A DNA stretch of 43,633 nt from Phycisphaerae bacterium (GTDB lineage: Bacteria > Planctomycetota > Phycisphaerae > Sedimentisphaerales > Anaerohalosphaeraceae), in contig JAGPMT010000025.1 in NCBI GenBank assembly GCA_018052735.1, positions 1 through 43,633 on the forward strand, in the 5' to 3' direction. Positions 16,805 to 24,964 of this stretch are shown piece by piece (the first letter of the stretch is position 1; every line of letters starts with the position of its first letter). Below the pieces are notes generated by a model that did not search any database, was not told where the DNA came from, and was given only the letters and a program-made list of their open reading frames with translations. Both the position numbers and the translations under genes were made by a program.

Positions 16805-18451
16805 ATGGAAAAGAAATGCCTATCAGATTTACCGCGGGTTGCGGTCGAATATATCGATTCGGTCATCAAGGCGATGAAATACCGCCGGAATGTACGGATT
16901 GAAGTGCGGCAGGAATTGATTGACCATTTTGCCGATGCGCTGGCGGATTGTAAAACAAACGACGAAAAGCAAAAGCTGGCCGAAGAATTGATAGCCGAAT
17001 TCGGCGATGTCAAACTCTTGGGCACGCTGCTTCGCCGGGCCAAAAAACGCTGCCGGCCGCTGTGGCGGACGATGGTTGCGCGGGCATTTCAGCTTGTCGG
17101 CGTTCTTTTTGTATTACTGGTTCTGTATATCGGCTGGTTTTTTTCCGGCAAGCCCGTTATCACTACGAACTACCTGGAGGTCCTCAACCGGCAGGTACGG
17201 CCTGTCGCCGATGACAGTCAAAATGCATGGCCGTTTTATAAACAGGCCGTCGAAAAATATGTTCAATATGAAGCGAATGAAGAACGGGAAAAATTTGATT
17301 TTCGAAACCCCTCGACACTGTCAACGGAGGAGCGGGGTTTTGTTCAAAAATCAATCAGCGGCAATCAGCAATCGCTGGACTTGATCCGCCAGGGAAATCA
17401 AAGACCTTACTATTGGCCGGTCTATGACGTGCAGGAAGGTCAAAATCCGGAGTTAATAGCGATATCCATTCCCCATTTGAAAGAATATCGAAGATTAGCG
17501 GAACTCCTGTGCTGGCAGGGATTGCTGAGCGCTGAAGCGGGTCGTTTGGATAAGGCCTTTCAGGAAGTTCTGGAGAGCTACTCGTTCGGGAAGCATCTTC
17601 GGGGTCAACATACGATGCTGATTGAACAGCTTGTAGCAATTGCCCTGGAAGCGATGTCCACAAAGACCCTGCGAATTGTCTTATCGGAATATGGCGAACA
17701 CATTGACGCAGCAATTCTGGAATCCGCCCGAAAACGATTTGAAGCCGAAATTGCCGACGAAGATTTTACAGCTGATTTTGACGGAGAAAAATTGTTTATA
17801 TATGATGAAATCCAACGCAGCTTTACTCAATCCCGAATCGGGAAAAGTCACTTGTATATAAAACGTCTTGAACAAAATGTACCCGCGTTAGCTTTTGGAG
17901 CACAAGGGAAATTAGTGAAGCATTGGTTTCGGATTCTTTTCACCCATCCCGGCAAAGAGGAAACGTTAAAAATGAGTGAGGAGTTTTATTCAGCTATAAA
18001 AGCAAACGCCGGAAAAACACCCGCCGAAATTAAACTGCTGGGTACGGAAACTAAAGCCGATAAAATTGAAAAGGAAATATTCAACGACAACATTTTTTTG
18101 GGTCTCCTGATGCCTGCATTCAATGCCGTAATAAGCCGTACCTATCGAAATCGAATTGACAGTGAAGCAACATTAACAGTATTGGCGATACTGGAATATC
18201 AAAAGCAAAAGGGAGTACTCCCGGAAAATCTGAATGTGCTGGTTAAAGATGGTTTACTTAAAGAGATTCCCATCGATCCGTTCAGTGATAAACCGTTGGT
18301 TTATAAAAAGACCGACGGAGGATTTACACTGTACAGCGTGGGCTTGAATTTTATGGATGACGGCGGAACCCGGAGTAAGGATAGTCACGACAGGCCGGCT
18401 TTGTGGGGCGAGGGGGGCGATGCAGTTTTCTGGCCGGTCACGGATAGTTGA
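16805..18451 (+). CDS. Membrane-anchored protein of unknown function, PadR-associated
   Basis: 548 residues with AGGAG before the ATG. Residues 10-80 are a helical cytoplasmic head (YIDSVIKAMKYRRNVRIEVR, then ELIDHFADALAD and ELIAEFGDVKLLG) resembling the N-terminal part of DUF1700/permease-prefix proteins that commonly sit beside PadR genes. One membrane segment spans about 92-114. The long outer part is helical with no catalytic motif I recognise. The tail (DPFSDKPLVYKKTDGGFTLY, then SVGLNFMDDGG) resembles a C-terminal motif seen in many planctomycete and acidobacterial pseudopilin-like proteins. The head may sense or recruit partners inside and the tail may fold at the cell surface, but that is a guess. 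Operon with the PadR gene. Confidence 0.75.
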   Translation: MEKKCLSDLPRVAVEYIDSVIKAMKYRRNVRIEVRQELIDHFADALADCKTNDEKQKLAEELIAEFGDVKLLGTLLRRAKKRCRPLWRTMVARAFQLVGVLFVLLVLYIGWFFSGKPVITTNYLEVLNRQVRPVADDSQNAWPFYKQAVEKYVQYEANEEREKFDFRNPSTLSTEERGFVQKSISGNQQSLDLIRQGNQRPYYWPVYDVQEGQNPELIAISIPHLKEYRRLAELLCWQGLLSAEAGRLDKAFQEVLESYSFGKHLRGQHTMLIEQLVAIALEAMSTKTLRIVLSEYGEHIDAAILESARKRFEAEIADEDFTADFDGEKLFIYDEIQRSFTQSRIGKSHLYIKRLEQNVPALAFGAQGKLVKHWFRILFTHPGKEETLKMSEEFYSAIKANAGKTPAEIKLLGTETKADKIEKEIFNDNIFLGLLMPAFNAVISRTYRNRIDSEATLTVLAILEYQKQKGVLPENLNVLVKDGLLKEIPIDPFSDKPLVYKKTDGGFTLYSVGLNFMDDGGTRSKDSHDRPALWGEGGDAVFWPVTDS

Positions 18452-18471
18452 TACCTGTTGACTGATCACTG

Positions 18472-18738
18472 TTACGCATGGTCGAAGATCATTTTTTTGA
18501 CCTCGACGCCTTCGATGGCGTTCAGTTTGCCCATCAGTTCCGTTGTCTTGGCATCGTCATCCGTCATTTCCAGAATCAGCAGACCGTTGGGTGAGCAGAA
18601 GCCCTTGTCTGTCTCATGGAGACCCAGACGGGTTCGGATGCTGCAGCCGTATTCGGTCAGCAGGTGCTGTACGGCTTCGACGTGCCGAATGCGGTCGGTA
18701 ATATGAACGCCCAGAATAATGTGTTTTGACAGCGGCAT
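18472..18738 (-). CDS. TM1266-like small ACT/NikR-C-fold regulator
   Basis: 88 residues starting with MPLSKHIILGVHITDR. The pattern (ILGVHITDRIRHVEAVQHLL, EYGCSIRTRLGLHE, GLLILEMTDDDAKTTELMGK, LNAIEGVEVKKMIF) fits the TM1266 family of putative iron-only hydrogenase system regulators, which have the fold of the NikR ligand domain without a DNA-binding part. GGAGG lies 5 bases before the ATG at 18738, deciding this start over a GTG 12 bases upstream. Last gene of a four-gene minus-strand run. No hydrogenase gene is in the window. Its tail-end neighbour on the plus strand ends 20 bases away with no terminator visible between them. Confidence 0.7.
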   Translation of the reverse strand: MPLSKHIILGVHITDRIRHVEAVQHLLTEYGCSIRTRLGLHETDKGFCSPNGLLILEMTDDDAKTTELMGKLNAIEGVEVKKMIFDHA

Positions 18739-18754
18739 AAAGACCTCCACAAAA

Positions 18755-19843
18755 TCAGGTGTAAAAGAATTCGCCGAGTTTGCCCGACGACTGCTGATAG
18801 GCCGGCGGCGCTGCGTTCAGGAATTCATCCGCTTTGCGGCAATATTTGACAACGCCGGCAAACAGCTTGACCATATTTTCCAAATCGCCCAGCGAAACGC
18901 ATTCAGGAGCGATTCTGCCGGTGCGTGCATTGCAGTTGTGATAATTAGCCAATGGAATGCATATCCCCGCGGCGGCATAGCCGAAGCGGCTGTACACGGT
19001 TGCCTCGCAGGTGCCGGCGTCCATCAGTTTCCGCTGGTATTTGAATGTGTTGTCTTTTGACTGTATTCGTCGGGCTGCTTCCAGCAGAAAAGCCGTCAGT
19101 CCGGGTGAAAACAGACTGGCTCGGTCGCCGACGCGGACAATTACGCCGTCTTCCATTTTGGCCGCTGGTAGTGCGGCGCTGGTTTCCACACTGATGATGC
19201 GCAGCCCGCTGTGCAGCCGGCCGCTGCAGCAGAGGTGCTTGGCGCCATGGAGGCCGGCTTCTTCGGCGACCGTGAAAAGAGCCGTTACTTTTTTGCGGAT
19301 GCGTCGCTGCGCCAGCAAGTCCAGCAATGCCAGAATCGAGGCACAGCCGATTAAATCGTCGCAGGCACGGCTGTACAGACGGCTGCCGCGTATCCGGCAG
19401 GCCGGCAGGTCCCACATTCCGACGGCGCCTTGCCGTACATCGCCTGATACCTGCAGCCATATGCGGCGTCTTCGGAACCGCTTGTCAGACTGCATTTTTA
19501 TAATCCGGGCCTTGACGATTTGGGATTGACAAAAAATGCAGATGCCGGCGCTGCGGAAGTATGCATCCTTCAGGCCGCCGTAAAAAAGGGCCGTTGTGCG
19601 CCTGCGGTGCGCGTCCGTTTCGATAATAAAGCCGGGATGATCCATATGGGCTGCGAAAGCCAGTTTCGAGTCCGGATAAGAAGTGCCGTAAACGGCTGTT
19701 AAATTGCCCACGCGGTCCTGATGAATCTGGATGCTGCGTGCCTTGCAGAAATCGGCAATGTACCGGCGGACAGCGGCCTCGCGATAGGGGGCTGTCGGCT
19801 GATGCAGCAGGCGTCGAACAATCTCAAGCACTGCAGGATTCAT
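18755..19843 (-). CDS. M42 family metallo-aminopeptidase
   Basis: 362 residues. Dinuclear metal ligands and catalytic residues are visible: HMD (His67, Asp69), CDD (Asp162 in RACDDLIGCASIL), the Glu pair 194-195 in TVAEEAGLHGA, Glu220 in SVETSAA and His302 in NYHN. Family members are cytosolic aminopeptidases, often large assemblies, that trim peptides; some act as endoglucanase-like annotated proteins by old naming. Glu220 stands where many M42 enzymes have Asp (VDV). The start at 19843 overlaps the end of the C_GCAxxG gene by 20 bases; a longer form reaching 19906 would lie mostly inside that gene and is unlikely. Downstream of an M3 peptidase in the same operon, suggesting a joint role in peptide turnover. 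Confidence 0.85.
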   Translation of the reverse strand: MNPAVLEIVRRLLHQPTAPYREAAVRRYIADFCKARSIQIHQDRVGNLTAVYGTSYPDSKLAFAAHMDHPGFIIETDAHRRRTTALFYGGLKDAYFRSAGICIFCQSQIVKARIIKMQSDKRFRRRRIWLQVSGDVRQGAVGMWDLPACRIRGSRLYSRACDDLIGCASILALLDLLAQRRIRKKVTALFTVAEEAGLHGAKHLCCSGRLHSGLRIISVETSAALPAAKMEDGVIVRVGDRASLFSPGLTAFLLEAARRIQSKDNTFKYQRKLMDAGTCEATVYSRFGYAAAGICIPLANYHNCNARTGRIAPECVSLGDLENMVKLFAGVVKYCRKADEFLNAAPPAYQQSSGKLGEFFYT

Positions 19844-20279
19844 CGGCTTGCAGCATTTCCTCCGCCAGTTCAGCAGCGGTATGGACAAATCCGTCGCACT
19901 GTTCAAATGCGCCCGGCTGGGCGGCCATCATTTGTCCCTGCGGCGTCAGGAAGTCAAATCCCAGCAGGTCGCGGCAGTAGAGCGAGCCGGTGCGGAGTTT
20001 GAATTCTTCTGTCAGCTTCTGGACCTTTCGATACAGCTCATACTTGGCCGTTTTATCCATTGCTTGGCCGCAGCCGTACTTGAGCCCCAGCACCATGACC
20101 GCACCGGTTAGTGCCCCGCATACCTGACCCGTACGGCCGATTCCCCCGCCGAAGCCCGAGGCCACCTTCAGAGCCGTCGGGGTATCCATGCCGAGCTCTT
20201 CCGCAAAGGCTGCCAATACAGCTTGGGCACAGTTCAAACCCGCCCCAAAGAGCTGCACCGCTTTTTGTGTGTGCTTCAT
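19824..20279 (-). CDS. C_GCAxxG_C_C family protein
   Basis: 151 residues. It carries the family signature: GLNCAQAVLAAFAEELG, GFGGGIGRTGQVCGALTGAV, a later Cys in LYCRDLLG and another in FEQCDGF. The spaced cysteines suggest binding of a metal or iron-sulfur cofactor; the family is widespread in anaerobes and has no firmly established function. The gene starts 13 bases after the M3 peptidase and overlaps the M42 gene, so translation of the three is probably coupled. Confidence 0.88.
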   Translation of the reverse strand: MKHTQKAVQLFGAGLNCAQAVLAAFAEELGMDTPTALKVASGFGGGIGRTGQVCGALTGAVMVLGLKYGCGQAMDKTAKYELYRKVQKLTEEFKLRTGSLYCRDLLGFDFLTPQGQMMAAQPGAFEQCDGFVHTAAELAEEMLQADESCSA

Positions 20280-20292
20280 TGTTTATCCCGAT

Positions 20293-22071
20293 TTAAGTTA
20301 TGCAATATTCCATCCACTGGCTTCGAACGGCCTGTGCCAGCGGCTTGATGGTGTCGGCCGAAAAATCGAACGGGATGCCTGCTGCCGCAAACAGTTCCGT
20401 CAGCGGCCGGCTACCGCCAAGAGCCAGCGCTGTTTTGTACTGAGCGATGGCCTGCTGGCGGTTTTTCAAAGATGCCAGCCATATCCCCAATGCTCCCAAC
20501 TGGGCGATTCCATACTCGATGTAGTAAAACGGAACCTGATAGAAATGCAGAATCCGCTGCCACATCGACGCCCGGCAGTCTTCCAGCCCCGACCAGTCCA
20601 CAATGCCGTCTTCATACTGCTGATTCAAGGCAAGCCATTGAGCGTTTCGTTGGTGCGGTGTATGGGCCGGATGTTCATAGAGCCAGTGCTGAAAGGCATC
20701 ATTGACAGCCACGGAAACCAGCGTGCGGACAATCGTCTCCAGCTGCTCGCGCCACCACCGCCGCCGCTGGGCTTGATCATAGCATACCGACAGATGTGCC
20801 CCTGCCAGCAGCTCCATGGACATCGAAGCCACTTCGCAGAACTCCATCGGAGCATGCCGATAAGCCCACAGCGGCTCATCCGCACAGGCCAGCGTATGAA
20901 AGGCATGTCCCCCTTCGTGCATCAGCACGCGCAGGTCATCGTTAGTGCCGATGGCATTCATAAAGATAAAGGGTTTGCGTGCCTCATATAAGGTCGACTG
21001 ATACCCCCCGGGGGCTTTGCCCGGGCGGCTTTCCAAGTCCAACAGGCCGCTGTCCATCATCATCCTGAAGCCCTCGCCGAACTGCCTGTCCAGCTGAGCA
21101 AACATCTGATAAACGCCGGCAGCGAACTGCTGTGTTGTCTCAAACGGCCGCAGCGGCGCCCGCCCGAGAGGATCCGTATTCAGATCCCACGGCCGCAGTT
21201 TGTCCAAGCCCATCTGTTTTGCCCGATAGCCCAGCATTTCCTTCAAAAGCGGGACAAGATGCTGGCGCACAGCGGCATGAAACTGCCGGCAGTCCTGCGG
21301 GGTGTAATCGAACCGGTGATATTCCCTGAACTTGTAGTCCCTGTAATTGCTGAAGCCGGCGTTTTCGGCAATCCGGCTGCGGACAGAAATCATTTTGTCA
21401 AAAATATCATCCAGCTGGTCTTTATCCTGCAAATACCGCCGGGAGGCAGCCATCCAAGCCCGCTGGCGCAGAGGACGGTCGGTTTCCAGCAGAAATTTGC
21501 GCATCTGTACAATCGGCCAGATGCGGCCTTCAAAGGGCACTGTCATTGCACCGGTTAGAGTCTGATACTGCTGGCTGAGCAGGGCATCCTGCGTCTGCAG
21601 AGGCACATTGGCATCGCGATACAGTTGTACATCGCTGCGGACGGTGCGGCTGTAAACGGCGTAGCGAGGCGGCTGATATTGCAGTTGTTCGGTCAGCAGG
21701 AGCCATTTGCGGTCGAGTTTGTCAGAAAGAGGTTTTACCGCCGGAACCACTGTGTCCATAAAAGTCCGATAAGCTGCAGCCCGCTGCGGATCATCGGTTT
21801 GGCAGGTCATTCGGATATAAAGAATGCTTTGACACTGAGCGACAGCGGCTTCCAGCTCCGAGCGGTCGGCCAGCCACTGCTCCAGCTGGTCTGTATTATC
21901 TATCGGCCTATCGGCCAGCTGGCGGTAAAGGGCCGCGACCGAATCCCGATTTGTCAGCTCCAGTCCGGCCGGAACAAACCGACGCGGCTGATAAGGAGGC
22001 AGCGTTTCCAAACTGATATCGTTGTTTTTGCTCGCGGAGCTGTCTGCTTTTTGGTTATTCACTTTTATCAT
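20293..22071 (-). CDS. pepF: M3 family oligoendopeptidase (PepF-like)
   Basis: 592 residues, normal for oligoendopeptidase F. The zinc site is HEGGH (385-389) in LRVLMHEGGHAFH, with the third ligand Glu413 in MEFCEVASMSMELL. Other family strings: FRMMMDSGLLDLESRPGKAP, GGYQST and PFIFMNAIGTNDDLRVL. It cleaves short peptides in the cytoplasm; no signal peptide. First gene of the four-gene run down to 18472. The first 25 residues (rich in Lys, Asn, Ser) are poorly conserved in type, so the true start could be slightly further in. A good extended -10 promoter lies directly upstream. Confidence 0.92.
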   Translation of the reverse strand: MIKVNNQKADSSASKNNDISLETLPPYQPRRFVPAGLELTNRDSVAALYRQLADRPIDNTDQLEQWLADRSELEAAVAQCQSILYIRMTCQTDDPQRAAAYRTFMDTVVPAVKPLSDKLDRKWLLLTEQLQYQPPRYAVYSRTVRSDVQLYRDANVPLQTQDALLSQQYQTLTGAMTVPFEGRIWPIVQMRKFLLETDRPLRQRAWMAASRRYLQDKDQLDDIFDKMISVRSRIAENAGFSNYRDYKFREYHRFDYTPQDCRQFHAAVRQHLVPLLKEMLGYRAKQMGLDKLRPWDLNTDPLGRAPLRPFETTQQFAAGVYQMFAQLDRQFGEGFRMMMDSGLLDLESRPGKAPGGYQSTLYEARKPFIFMNAIGTNDDLRVLMHEGGHAFHTLACADEPLWAYRHAPMEFCEVASMSMELLAGAHLSVCYDQAQRRRWWREQLETIVRTLVSVAVNDAFQHWLYEHPAHTPHQRNAQWLALNQQYEDGIVDWSGLEDCRASMWQRILHFYQVPFYYIEYGIAQLGALGIWLASLKNRQQAIAQYKTALALGGSRPLTELFAAAGIPFDFSADTIKPLAQAVRSQWMEYCIT

Positions 22072-22098
22072 TTAATAGGCCGCCGGTTTTTTAGGGTG

Positions 22099-22126
22099 AT
22101 TATATCACGGTTCCAATCTTTGTAAA
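22099..22126 (-). promoter_or_regulatory. Promoter of the M3 peptidase operon
   Basis: Minus strand -10 TATAAT (22099-22104) with an upstream TG forming an extended -10, and -35 TTTACA (22121-22126), 16-base spacer. Predicted start about 22092, giving a short leader to the ATG at 22071. Confidence 0.65.
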
Positions 22127-22169
22127 TCTGTCTTATCTCCGGCAAATAATCCGCAGTAACCAGCAGGCA

Positions 22170-22556
22170 TCATTTGAACGTCGCCTTCACTGTCGGTTTG
22201 GTTAGTTGTATCAGCGTAAAGATGCCTAAAATTGTTCCCAGCGGCACACATAGACATTCCAAGCCCGCGATAATTTGACAATAAACCAAATATTTGCGGG
22301 TGCTTATATATCGTCCGGCCAGCAGCACCAGAGTGCCAAAAATACAGGTAAGGGGCAAAATCAGCAGTAAAGCTGCAAAGAAGGTCAAGAACAAAACAAA
22401 CAAGTTGGTATCATGCGGACTATGCGACAGAGCAACTGCCGCAATGCCGATAATGAATGGTGCGATTAAACCTTTGAAGTAAATCAACACGGCCAGCACA
22501 TAATGAAGTATTGAAATCGTTTCCAAATAATTGGCATTACTTGTTTCAGTTTCCAT
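22170..22556 (-). CDS. Small integral membrane protein, unknown function
   Basis: 128 residues with about four hydrophobic segments: 18-42, 52-84 (long enough for one or two passes) and 89-117. The end CVPLGTILGIFTLIQLTKP is a motif I associate with a small membrane family common in planctomycetes and other bacteria, without known function. GGAG lies about 8 bases before the ATG. Separate from the M3 operon, whose promoter lies between them. Possibly divergent from arsR, sharing the 200-base region that carries a 12-base inverted repeat. Confidence 0.65.
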   Translation of the reverse strand: METETSNANYLETISILHYVLAVLIYFKGLIAPFIIGIAAVALSHSPHDTNLFVLFLTFFAALLLILPLTCIFGTLVLLAGRYISTRKYLVYCQIIAGLECLCVPLGTILGIFTLIQLTKPTVKATFK

Positions 22557-22577
22557 AGGAATTGCTCCAAGAGAATA

Positions 22578-22635
22578 TTTATATTGCAGCCGATTTGAAA
22601 ATTGTACAGATGCAGGAATTCAACTGCAATATAAA
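22578..22635. repeat. 12-base perfect inverted repeat between membrane gene and arsR
   Basis: TTTATATTGCAG (22578-22589) and CTGCAATATAAA (22624-22635) are exact inverse complements separated by 34 bases. It sits in the divergent region just upstream of the membrane protein gene (start 22556). There is no T run for a terminator. Could be two half sites for a regulator or an RNA hairpin in the 5' leader. Confidence 0.6.
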
Positions 22636-22680
22636 ATGCTCGTTATATGTGGACAAAGCAAGTTCGCAATTATTTTTTTG

Positions 22681-22729
22681 TTGATAGTAATGAACAGTTG
22701 TTATACTATGTGAGTATATACTCATATAG
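22681..22729 (+). promoter_or_regulatory. arsR promoter and ArsR operator palindrome
   Basis: -35 TTGATA (22681-22686) and -10 TATACT (22702-22707) with a 15-base spacer. A 24-base palindrome with one mismatched pair spans 22706-22729, with perfect core TGAGTATATACTCA (22711-22724). It overlaps the end of the -10 and the expected start site, where an ArsR/SmtB repressor would block initiation. Confidence 0.75.
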
Positions 22730-22753
22730 ACACAATTATTGTGGATATTTCAA

Positions 22754-23071
22754 ATGCAGTATTTATATGAAAAACAAGCTGCGATTGCCAAGGCAATTGC
22801 CCATCCAGTGCGGGTGGCGGTACTGGATTTTCTCCGTACTGGCGAACAATGCGTTTGTGACATCGCTGCGGCAGTCGGTTCCGAACGAACAAACCTTTCC
22901 AAACATCTGTCGGTGATGGTGGCGGCTGGCGTGCTCGAATCCCGAAAGGATGGGCTAAAGGTGATGTATCGCATCAAGACACCTTGTGTACTGCGGTTTC
23001 TCGAATGTCTGACAGGGTGCCTGCGGGAACAGGCGGCCGAGCAGAGGAAATTTCTGGAAGCCATACATTAA
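22754..23071 (+). CDS. arsR: ArsR/SmtB family metalloregulator
   Basis: 105 residues from the ATG at 22754. Winged helix with HPVRVAVLDFLRTGEQCVCD and TNLSKHLSVMVAAGVLESRK; the CVC pair (Cys33, Cys35) in the ELCVCDL position is the known alpha-3 As(III) or soft-metal site. Extra cysteines near the C-terminus (TPCVL, CLTGC) could add ligands. It is expected to repress the operon of the permease and thioredoxin genes that starts 32 bases downstream and to release DNA on metal(loid) binding. A TTG five codons upstream is possible but lies without a ribosome site. Confidence 0.92.
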   Translation: MQYLYEKQAAIAKAIAHPVRVAVLDFLRTGEQCVCDIAAAVGSERTNLSKHLSVMVAAGVLESRKDGLKVMYRIKTPCVLRFLECLTGCLREQAAEQRKFLEAIH

Positions 23072-23103
23072 CAGCATACTTAATCAATAAGCTGAGGACT
23101 CTT

Positions 23104-24435
23104 ATGAATCTCAAGGCGGAATGGAAAAAGCTGGCATGGATTATCAGTGTTTTTTTGCTGTGTTTTTATCTGCCGGTGGGTGTGGGGCGTTTTGATAATG
23201 CCGTCAGTGAAGCCCTGTCGCTGACCAAATGGTATGCACGGGAGCATGTGCTGCTCTGTCTGGTTCCGGCGTTTTTTATCGCCGGAGCGATTGGTGTTTT
23301 TGTCAGTCAAGGTTCGGTGATGAAATATTTAGGCCCCAAGGCCAACAAGGTTTTGGCCTATGGTGTGGCATCGGTCTCGGGGACAATATTGGCTGTCTGT
23401 TCCTGTACGGTGCTGCCGCTGTTTGCGGGCATCTACCGCATGGGTGCGGGTTTAGGACCGGCGGTGGCTTTTTTGTATTCAGGACCGGCGATTAATATTC
23501 TGGCGATTATTATGACAGCCCGCATTCTTGGAATGGAAATGGGTATAGCCCGTGCGGTGGGGGCGATTCTGTTCAGCATTGTAATTGGGGTATTGATGCA
23601 TCTGATTTATCGTAAAGAGGAAATCGCCAAGGCCGAGGCGGCGATGGCTGTGCCGCAGGCCGCATCCAGCCGGCCTTTGTGGAAAAATGCGGTTTTTTTT
23701 GCGGCAATGGTGCTGATTCTTGTGGCGGCCAATTGGGCACGAAGCGGCGATGTACGGGCTTTCTTTTTATGCTGCCCCGGCGGCTTGCAGACCTACGCCG
23801 TGGAGGGCAAGCTTCTTGAACAAACGGATACAACGGTAACGGTAGTGGACAATACAGGCACAAAACACGTGATTCCTGTTGACCAGTTTAAAGGTGTTGA
23901 GCCGATTAAGAAAAATCCGGTCTATGAATGGATATCTCAGGCCCGTTGGGGCATTGTTGCCGCGGCAGGGGTGCTTCTGGCGGCTATGTGCATCTTCTGG
24001 TTTACCAAGCCGGAACTGATTGAGTGGGTTGATGCCTCTTGGACTTTTGCCAAGCAGATTCTGCCCCTTCTGCTGATAGGTGTGCTGGCGGCGGGATTTT
24101 TCCTTGGTCGGCCGGGCAAGGAAGGAATTATTCCGAATATCTGGGTAGAAAAGGCTTTGGGCGGCAATGGCCTTGGCGCTAATCTTTTTGCGGCGGTGGC
24201 GGGAGCATTTATGTATTTTGCCACCTTGACAGAAGTGCCGATTCTTCAGGGGCTGATGGGATCCGGCATGGGCAAGGGACCGGCATTGGCGCTGCTGCTG
24301 GCAGGACCTGCCCTGTCGCTGCCCAATATGCTTGTTATCCGCTCAATAATGGGCACACAGAAAACAGTTGTGTATGTGCTGCTGGTGATTGTGATGGCAG
24401 CGATTTCGGGAATGCTCTTCGGGGCGTTTTTCTAA
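23104..24435 (+). CDS. ArsP_1/DUF318 family permease
   Basis: 443 residues, about 10 membrane segments in two halves. Signature: SGTILAVCSCTVLPLFAGIY, GLGPAVAFLYSGPAINILAI and, in the second half, FATLTEVPILQGLMGSGM. The Cys pair in CSCT is conserved in the family. Members include ArsP, which exports trivalent organoarsenicals, and SO_0444-type copper/zinc efflux proteins; the substrate here is unknown. A soluble insert of about 60 residues (around 225-285, with FFLCCPGGLQTYAVEG) lies between the halves. AGGA sits 6 bases before the ATG at 23104; an earlier in-frame start would lie inside arsR and is rejected. Confidence 0.88.
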   Translation: MNLKAEWKKLAWIISVFLLCFYLPVGVGRFDNAVSEALSLTKWYAREHVLLCLVPAFFIAGAIGVFVSQGSVMKYLGPKANKVLAYGVASVSGTILAVCSCTVLPLFAGIYRMGAGLGPAVAFLYSGPAINILAIIMTARILGMEMGIARAVGAILFSIVIGVLMHLIYRKEEIAKAEAAMAVPQAASSRPLWKNAVFFAAMVLILVAANWARSGDVRAFFLCCPGGLQTYAVEGKLLEQTDTTVTVVDNTGTKHVIPVDQFKGVEPIKKNPVYEWISQARWGIVAAAGVLLAAMCIFWFTKPELIEWVDASWTFAKQILPLLLIGVLAAGFFLGRPGKEGIIPNIWVEKALGGNGLGANLFAAVAGAFMYFATLTEVPILQGLMGSGMGKGPALALLLAGPALSLPNMLVIRSIMGTQKTVVYVLLVIVMAAISGMLFGAFF

Positions 24436-24445
24436 AGGAAAAAAA

Positions 24446-24952
24446 ATGGCAGATAAGGCCGATGAATTTACTGTCAAGGCGATAGGCATTATTCGGACAC
24501 CTTTTAAGCATCCGCAGGAGGCTCCGATTCAGCCGGCGTTTGCCAAAGGTGCCGAAGGTGTCGTTGACATATTCGAGCCGTATGAGGCCGCACTGAAAGA
24601 TTTGGACGGCTTTGAGCGGATTTGGCTGATTTATTATTGCCACCGGGCGGCCGAGTGGAAACCGCTGTCCAAGCCCTATCTGGATACAGTTGAGCGGGGA
24701 CTGTTTGCTACACGGGCGCCGGCCAGACCGAATCCCATCGGCATATCATCGGTGCGATTGGTGCGGATCGAAGGCCGCCGGCTGTATGTCCGGGATATTG
24801 ATGCACTGGACGAGACGCCGCTGCTGGATATTAAACCCTATTCAGGCAGATTTGATGTTTTTGAGACCAAGTATAACGGCTGGATGGATGCGGTCGATAC
24901 GAGCAATCCGAAGGCCGATGGACGTTTTTGGAAACCGCAGACAAGTGAATAA
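24446..24952 (+). CDS. trmO: TrmO/TsaA-like tRNA (t6A37) N6-methyltransferase
   Basis: 168 residues. Motifs: AIGIIRTPFK, LDGFERIWLIYYCHRA and FATRAPARPNPIGIS, which form the SAM-binding beta-barrel of the TrmO/VirR family, followed by LLDIKPYSGRFDVFE. In E. coli TrmO methylates the N6 of t6A37 in threonine tRNA. Here the gene sits 10 bases after the permease in an ArsR-led operon, an unexpected place for a tRNA enzyme; similar single-domain TsaA proteins might methylate another substrate. Cytoplasmic. Confidence 0.88.
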   Translation: MADKADEFTVKAIGIIRTPFKHPQEAPIQPAFAKGAEGVVDIFEPYEAALKDLDGFERIWLIYYCHRAAEWKPLSKPYLDTVERGLFATRAPARPNPIGISSVRLVRIEGRRLYVRDIDALDETPLLDIKPYSGRFDVFETKYNGWMDAVDTSNPKADGRFWKPQTSE

Positions 24953-24964
24953 AAGGGATAGGCA

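Noticed and set aside
22984-23103. Permease start inside arsR
   Set aside because: The extra 40 residues are the shifted end of arsR; the ATG at 23104 has AGGA at 6 bases.
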